From Verrucomicrobiales bacterium (GTDB taxonomy: Bacteria; Verrucomicrobiota; Verrucomicrobiia; Verrucomicrobiales; DEV007): a stretch of DNA of 64,000 nucleotides. The stretch's first letter is position 1, and each line of letters opens with the position of its first letter. Both the position numbers and the translations under genes were made by a program. The notes beneath the pieces were generated by a model that saw only the letters and a list, made by a program, of their open reading frames with translations, had not been told where the DNA came from and searched no databases. Of this stretch, positions 59,567 to 64,000 are shown one piece after another. The stretch is from assembly GCA_029233965.1 (NCBI GenBank), contig JARGOP010000004.1:63067-127066 (forward strand). Reading direction: 5' to 3'.

Positions 59567-60409
59567 ATGAGTGGAATGAAAACGATAACCTTTGCAGCAA
59601 TCGCAGCCGCTGGAATTTTTGTTCCAGCAGCTCAAGCACAGTTCCACAACAAAACGCAAACCGGTCAGGCCGCGATCAATCAACAGGCCATTCAGCAGGC
59701 CCGTGTTCAATCAGCGGGCTCACACGCTCACGCCGGCGCAGCGTTCTCCGGTGGCGACATGATTTTACCGGAAGGGAAACGTCAGGCACTGGGACAGTGG
59801 AATCCCCGTATCAGCCAAATGGCAGGGAAGAATGCGGAAATCTGGGGACGCGCCATTCACCACACCGACGGAAGTTACACTGAGTCCAAGCAGGACAACC
59901 TTTCCAATACTTTAGAGCAAGAGACCAAGAGCAAGAACGGAACCCGACTTCAACGACGCATGGTCATGCTGGATCAATCCGGACGCCCTTCCGAAGTCAT
60001 GATCTACGATGGCCGTGATCAGTTTAAATATCGAGGCCTCCTCCTCTACGACACCCTTGGTCGTTTTGTAGAAGAGCAGGTTTACGACGCGCAGGGCACC
60101 CTGATCCGACGAAAAGTTCAGGAATACACGCCACAGGGACTTAAGAAACCCGCTCGCAGTTGGGACTACGTCGCGAACGTTCCCGCAGATCTCCGACTCG
60201 TCATCACCGAAGAACCACTCCCCGGGGAGCAGGCCCCTGCCGCTGCGGATACACCTGAGAAACGGGGACTCTTTGGTCAGCCGAAATCCAACCAGCAGGC
60301 CGTTCCTCAGAATCAGGAGCAGGCGTCGCAGCAGAACACTACCGACGACGGTACTTCCGAAAAGCGCAAAGGTCTCGGCCTGGGACGACTCTTCGGGAAA
60401 AAAGACTAG
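59567..60409 (+). CDS. secreted protein of unknown function, Gln-rich C-terminus
   Basis: A 280-residue exported protein, signal peptide about 1-24 ending AAQAQ; a second ATG at 59576 would shorten it by three residues. The central region (about 85-200) has MVMLDQSGRPSEVMIYD, RDQFKYRGLLLYDTLGRFVEE and VYDAQGTLIRRKVQEYTPQG, a beta-rich pattern resembling YD/RHS-like repeats or a YwqK-type repeat. The C-terminus is rich in Gln, Pro and Ala and ends in basic GLGLGRLFGKKD. I do not recognise a family. It is followed at 34 bp by a small membrane protein gene in the same direction. Confidence 0.75.
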   Translation: MSGMKTITFAAIAAAGIFVPAAQAQFHNKTQTGQAAINQQAIQQARVQSAGSHAHAGAAFSGGDMILPEGKRQALGQWNPRISQMAGKNAEIWGRAIHHTDGSYTESKQDNLSNTLEQETKSKNGTRLQRRMVMLDQSGRPSEVMIYDGRDQFKYRGLLLYDTLGRFVEEQVYDAQGTLIRRKVQEYTPQGLKKPARSWDYVANVPADLRLVITEEPLPGEQAPAAADTPEKRGLFGQPKSNQQAVPQNQEQASQQNTTDDGTSEKRKGLGLGRLFGKKD

Positions 60410-60443
60410 AGGCCGGTGAACCCGCCCTGCCCGACGGGAATTG

Positions 60444-60758
60444 ATGAAGCTATCCCCCGCTCAGTCTCTGGCTTTGCTGATTCTGTTGGGACTGTCTGTC
60501 TCAGGGTGGCTGTATGGCATCTATTGGAAACGTGTCGCCAGCGGAAGCGTCTTCACGAAAGAGGAAAAAGTCATGATTCAGCTCCAAGACCAAATCCAGG
60601 TCCTCACGGATAAAAATGCTGAGCTGAACGCGCGGATTTCGGAACTCAACAATCCGGACGGAGAAACAGAGATTACGGCAAAAGAGAAGCCTGCGCCAGT
60701 CACGCCCGGCGTGACCGCGCCCTTCGAAAAGATAGAGCTTCCGAGGAAGGGATTCTAA
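60444..60758 (+). CDS. small membrane-anchored coiled-coil protein
   Basis: A 104-residue protein from the ATG at 60444; a TTG at 60441 is one codon earlier. An N-terminal membrane helix (LALLILLGLSVSGWLYGIYW) precedes a coiled coil with heptads (MIQLQDQIQVLTDKNAELNA) and an acidic/Pro-rich tail. The layout resembles FtsL/FtsB-like division proteins, but no specific family match can be seen. It ends tail-to-tail with lolA, overlapping by 4 bp. Co-transcription with the upstream secreted protein gene is likely. Confidence 0.65.
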   Translation: MKLSPAQSLALLILLGLSVSGWLYGIYWKRVASGSVFTKEEKVMIQLQDQIQVLTDKNAELNARISELNNPDGETEITAKEKPAPVTPGVTAPFEKIELPRKGF

Positions 60759-61426
60759 AATCGGGTCTCTTTGAATCCCGTGATGTCCGGCGTAAAGAGA
60801 TTGCCGGGGATTCCCACGTTCGGAATGACCCGATTGAATGCTGTCTTCACGTAAGAGCCGTCCGAGAGAACGATTTCCATGCCGCGCAGACGATAGTCAT
60901 CACGACCGACGATGAAGGTGAATGTCTTTACCCCCCGGCCCGCCTGCCCCTTCGGCTGCGTCACGATTTGGTAGGTCGATCCCGATGTGTCGATGCTTTG
61001 CACACTGTATCTGCGCTGAAACTCGCTTGTGGAGCGGGGAAAGCCCGTCGCCATCGCCATGAGACCGTGAGGAACATCCCCGGAACTCGCAGAACGTCGC
61101 TCGTATTTTTTCATCGCAGTCCGGATGATGTATAGCTGACCATTGTGCTTCGTCACGATCGTCTGGGGAGGGCTTCCGACCTGCCAACGAAACTGATTGC
61201 TCCCGTAATTCAGCCAAAGAGATCCTGACTGACGAATCGGAACTTTGATGGATGTCATCGTTCTCGTCTGGGTGAAGTCAATCTGGATCGTGCGGACGCC
61301 GCTGTTCGTCGACATCCAGCGTTCGACCACGGACAAATCGGCCCCATTGGAAACGAGAGGGAACGCGACGAGAACAAGGCACCCGGCAAGGAATAGAGAC
61401 AAGTGCCGTCTGAAAGAAACCATCAT
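60755..61426 (-). CDS. lolA: LolA-type outer-membrane lipoprotein carrier
   Basis: Periplasmic carrier with the LolA/LolB half-barrel fold, 223 residues and a signal peptide of about 28 residues. Typical segments are QIDFTQTRTMTSIKVPIRQSG, WLNYGSNQFRWQVG, PPQTIVTKHNGQLYII and the C-terminal VRG-like RGMEIVLSDGSYVKTAFNRV. LolA carries lipoproteins between membranes, but LolA-like proteins next to MMPL-type exporters also serve lipid or pigment export. Stop overlaps the upstream convergent gene by 4 bp. The MMPL gene lies 31 bp upstream on the same strand, so both are in one unit. Confidence 0.88.
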   Translation of the reverse strand: MMVSFRRHLSLFLAGCLVLVAFPLVSNGADLSVVERWMSTNSGVRTIQIDFTQTRTMTSIKVPIRQSGSLWLNYGSNQFRWQVGSPPQTIVTKHNGQLYIIRTAMKKYERRSASSGDVPHGLMAMATGFPRSTSEFQRRYSVQSIDTSGSTYQIVTQPKGQAGRGVKTFTFIVGRDDYRLRGMEIVLSDGSYVKTAFNRVIPNVGIPGNLFTPDITGFKETRF

Positions 61427-61457
61427 CTGGAGATACTAAACATATCTTAACAATTTG

Positions 61458-63851
61458 TCAGCTGGAAAGACGATGCGCCCAACGATACCAGCGCGGCAGG
61501 AGCCAGACCGCTGCCATCATATTCGCGAGAATACCAATGGCACAAACGACACCCAGACTCGCGAGGCCGTAGGCCGATGCACTCGCCAGCGAACCGAACC
61601 CGATGGCGGAAGAGGTACCGCAGAAGACGAGCGCTTTTCCGATCCCCTGCCTCGCTTCTCCGACGTCGCCGCCACTTCTTCGCAGCGCGAAGATCATGTG
61701 AATGCTGAAATCGAGCCCCGTTCCGAAAAGCAGCGGGAGTCCGCAAATGTTAAACGAGTTCCAGCTCATTGGCGTCCAGACCGTGAGCAGGACGATGATG
61801 CAGCCCGTGAACACCAGGGAAAACAGGCTGAGGAGCAGATCCTTCCATTCGCGGAAGACCACCCCGAGCATGAGGGAAAGGAGACCCATCATGGGGAGAA
61901 AGACCCGCAGGATGTCCTGTCCGATTCGTTCATTCAGCGCCGTCCCCAGCGATCCGAGGCTGGCCACCACCGTGTTCGGACCGCAAACCGAAGCCACCCA
62001 TTCCCGGTCCTTCGGGTTGGCCGGCTTCACGGTGGCGAGTGCCGCGTAGACTCCCTCTTTCTCCGCGAAAAGACGGTCGATCGACCACTCGGCAAGTTTC
62101 CCCGTAGGCAGCGCCAGTTCACCGTCCGCGAGTAGGTTCGCATAGTCACGCCACGCCGCGAAGACCGTACCCGTAAGGCGCGCTCCCTCTTCAGAAAAAC
62201 CCGCATCATTCAATTCAGAAAGCAGCCGTGACTCGTCCGTGAGCAATGACTTGATCGTCTCGAGATTCTCGAACTGCTGCTCCGGCTGGGGAAGAAATGC
62301 CGTCGGCAGGACATACTGCGTCAGAAGACCCGCCTCTTTCGCCGATTCAATGCGCTCCGCGGCCGCGTTGAGCTCTGCATTGAGCGCTTCGATCGAATCC
62401 CCCGTGATCACCGTCGGTACTGCATTCTCACGACCGGTCAACTCGGACTGCAATTGCTGCCAGGCCACCATCGAAGGGCTTTCGCGAATTCTGAAAGGAT
62501 GAAAATTAGCCTCGAGGTGGGGCATTTCCTTCCATCCCATCGAAAGGATCGCCCCAACCGGAACGAGGATCGCCAGCACCCCCGCGGAAACCCGCGTCAC
62601 CCCTTTGCCTGAAAGTTCGACACCGCGTTTCCTCACCACATCTTTGTTAAAGCTTACCGCAACCGGCCCGAACCCGTAGAGCATCACGAGCGCCCCGACA
62701 ACCACGCCCATCGCCACGAGATTTCCCATTTCCGCCAGACCCGGAAGCGAGCTCAGGTTCAGGGAAAGGAAGACCACTGCGGTCGTCGCGGCCGCCCAGA
62801 GAATTCCGGGGCCCACCGACCGACGGAGCGCCCTGGCATCCCCTCCCGAATCCATCGCCTCCCGGTAGAGAACAATGCCGTAGTCGACCGCCAGACCCAT
62901 GAGGATCGCGGCAAAACCGGCGCTCATGACGCTGAGATCACCAAACAAAGCTCCACCAATCAGAATAGTGATCGCAAGGATCGCCAGCATCGCCGAAACT
63001 AACCACGCAAGGGGGCGGGTCCGGCGGTGCATGATCCAGAAGAGCAAAGAGATCAGAAGCATCGTGGCGACCACTGAAACCGTCATGTCTCTCTCCATCT
63101 CCGTTCCGACCTCAGCCATGAAAGCCGGAGTTCCCGTGAGCCCCACCTCGATCACCGCTTCGTCCGCCTGCGCCGCAGTCCACTCACGCTCCCACTCCTC
63201 CACGAGAACTTTCACTTTCTTCAACCAGACATCGGCGTCGCGGTAGTTGGTAAAATCGACCCCGGCACCCTCGACATACATCACCTGAAAAGTTCCATCC
63301 GGCGAGGTCATCGGATCCGGACCCGAGGCCCCGCCCCCCTCTGCATCCATGAGCTCCCCGATCTTTGAAAACCCGAGAGGATCGTAACTCGTCACGATCA
63401 CATCCTGATCAAAGAAGCCGCTTTGCAGCGATGCCATTGCTTCGCCGATCGCCACCGCTGCACCATCGGCAGAGAGTCTCGCTTCCAGCTCAGCGAGATT
63501 GGGAGCCGGGCCATTCATCCACAACCAGGCCAGCAGCCCACCACCCTCCGTCACCAGTTCGGTAAGGGATAGCTCGCGGAAAACTTCGCTGATCAACTCA
63601 GGCGTTTCCTCCATCTTTGCCGAAAGCGACAGAATTGCCTCCTCCGCGAGGAACGCCTCCTCCGCTTTTACGGTCACAATCAATTGCCCGTCACGACTGA
63701 AGTAGCGATTCAGCCGCTCCATTCCCTGAACCTCCGGAAGATCCGCCGGCAGCATTTCATACAAAGTTGCCGAAAACTGCACCCGCAAAATGCAAAAGGC
63801 GGCAATCGCGCCAATCACGTTCACCACGAGAATTGGATGCAGACGGGTCAT
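61458..63851 (-). CDS. MMPL/RND-superfamily lipid exporter
   Basis: Integral membrane exporter of 797 residues in two halves, each with one helix, a large periplasmic loop and five helices. Proton-relay-like Asp residues lie in GLAVDYGIVLYREAM (first half) and LLFGTGLDFSIHMIFALRR (second half). It resembles the hopanoid/lipid transporter HpnN and the MMPL members in aryl-polyene and flexirubin clusters, more than the HAE1 pumps such as the one at 39.8 kb. Co-transcription with lolA 31 bp downstream suggests it hands lipids to LolA. The upstream neighbour beyond 63941 is cut by the window edge. Confidence 0.88.
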   Translation of the reverse strand: MTRLHPILVVNVIGAIAAFCILRVQFSATLYEMLPADLPEVQGMERLNRYFSRDGQLIVTVKAEEAFLAEEAILSLSAKMEETPELISEVFRELSLTELVTEGGGLLAWLWMNGPAPNLAELEARLSADGAAVAIGEAMASLQSGFFDQDVIVTSYDPLGFSKIGELMDAEGGGASGPDPMTSPDGTFQVMYVEGAGVDFTNYRDADVWLKKVKVLVEEWEREWTAAQADEAVIEVGLTGTPAFMAEVGTEMERDMTVSVVATMLLISLLFWIMHRRTRPLAWLVSAMLAILAITILIGGALFGDLSVMSAGFAAILMGLAVDYGIVLYREAMDSGGDARALRRSVGPGILWAAATTAVVFLSLNLSSLPGLAEMGNLVAMGVVVGALVMLYGFGPVAVSFNKDVVRKRGVELSGKGVTRVSAGVLAILVPVGAILSMGWKEMPHLEANFHPFRIRESPSMVAWQQLQSELTGRENAVPTVITGDSIEALNAELNAAAERIESAKEAGLLTQYVLPTAFLPQPEQQFENLETIKSLLTDESRLLSELNDAGFSEEGARLTGTVFAAWRDYANLLADGELALPTGKLAEWSIDRLFAEKEGVYAALATVKPANPKDREWVASVCGPNTVVASLGSLGTALNERIGQDILRVFLPMMGLLSLMLGVVFREWKDLLLSLFSLVFTGCIIVLLTVWTPMSWNSFNICGLPLLFGTGLDFSIHMIFALRRSGGDVGEARQGIGKALVFCGTSSAIGFGSLASASAYGLASLGVVCAIGILANMMAAVWLLPRWYRWAHRLSS

Positions 63852-63940
63852 GAGACGGGGGTGCTCTCAGGCAGGGCCCCACCATAGCGCAGAAAGCCCG
63901 ATTTAGACAACACTCCGAAGGAAAGAGGAAACTTAGACTG

Positions 63941-64000
63941 TCACTCCTGCGGCTCAGAAATTACGCCTCTCTGCAAATCCCGCAGCACCCGCAACTCTCC
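63941..64000 (-). CDS. possible C-terminal end of a gene (cut by window edge)
   Basis: A minus-strand open frame enters from the right edge, reads GELRVLRDLQRGVISEPQE and stops with TGA at 63941. Its distance of 89 bp to the MMPL start fits an upstream gene of the same unit, but 19 residues are too few for identification and the other two frames also stay open for part of this stretch. Confidence 0.3.
   Translation of the reverse strand, partial: GELRVLRDLQRGVISEPQE

Noticed and set aside
1..64000. Search for CRISPR arrays, tRNA and rRNA genes, insertion sequences and prophage genes
   Set aside because: By eye I found no regularly spaced direct repeats, no tRNA cloverleaf with CCA-like end, no rRNA segment and no transposase, integrase or phage structural protein. 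A tRNAscan and Infernal run would be needed to exclude small RNAs.

Overview
The window looks like a chromosomal segment of a free-living, probably aquatic member of the Planctomycetes-Verrucomicrobia-Chlamydiae group, most likely Verrucomicrobiota. The evidence is the paired PSCyt1/DUF1549/DUF1553 and DUF1501 genes, secreted sulfatases (one fused to DUF1080), many Tat-type or lipoprotein signal peptides on hydrolases, an archaeal/eukaryotic-type prolyl-tRNA synthetase and moderately high GC. This is inferred from gene content, not from a marker-gene tree. I saw no rRNA, tRNA, CRISPR array, prophage or insertion sequence.

Layout. 1-8.7 kb: a GMC oxidoreductase cut by the left edge, an unknown membrane protein, a tldD-pmbA pair, a MATE exporter, a PPK2 polyphosphate kinase and a nitroreductase. 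8.8-25.1 kb: a secreted degradation region with a PSCyt1/DUF1553-DUF1501 pair, two sulfatases, a SASA-type esterase, RidA, a lipoprotein alpha/beta hydrolase, an exported pyruvyl-transferase-like protein, a redoxin, a cupin, an SGNH hydrolase and an EF-hand/esterase fusion. 25.1-29.7 kb: a complete phosphite uptake and oxidation operon in the order ptxA-ptxB-ptxC-ptxD-ptxE, with a strong palindrome directly before ptxA. 29.8-42.9 kb: a zinc alcohol dehydrogenase, a small-protein/nucleotidyltransferase pair, an MFS transporter, a decayed cupin gene, esterases, an EF-hand lipoprotein, a hydrolase that has lost its serine nucleophile, a Tat-type intradiol dioxygenase, an NHL-type lipoprotein and an RND adaptor/pump pair.

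42.9-49.7 kb holds the least familiar system: five tightly packed genes encoding two binding-protein/OmpA-like fusions, a periplasmic VWA protein and two unrecognised proteins, with no permease or ATPase. It may be an envelope sensing or scaffolding complex. 49.9-56.3 kb: DUF2721 and MOSC proteins, proS, a renalase-like oxidoreductase overlapping an SDR/DUF2867 gene, and an MFS protein. 56.3-60.8 kb: a YafK-like L,D-transpeptidase, a 56-residue DUF2256 zinc-finger protein overlapping a photolyase-like gene whose domain order appears inverted, thioredoxin reductase and two unknown envelope proteins. 60.8-63.9 kb: LolA- and MMPL-type lipid trafficking genes that may be the edge of a larger lipid or pigment cluster beyond the window.

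Repeats worth noting are two copies of a 76-78 bp REP-like inverted repeat (13.7 and 49.8 kb), a nested hairpin after pmbA, a recurrent AACCCTGTTGAAT-type motif between genes, and an AT-rich island before 36.2 kb.
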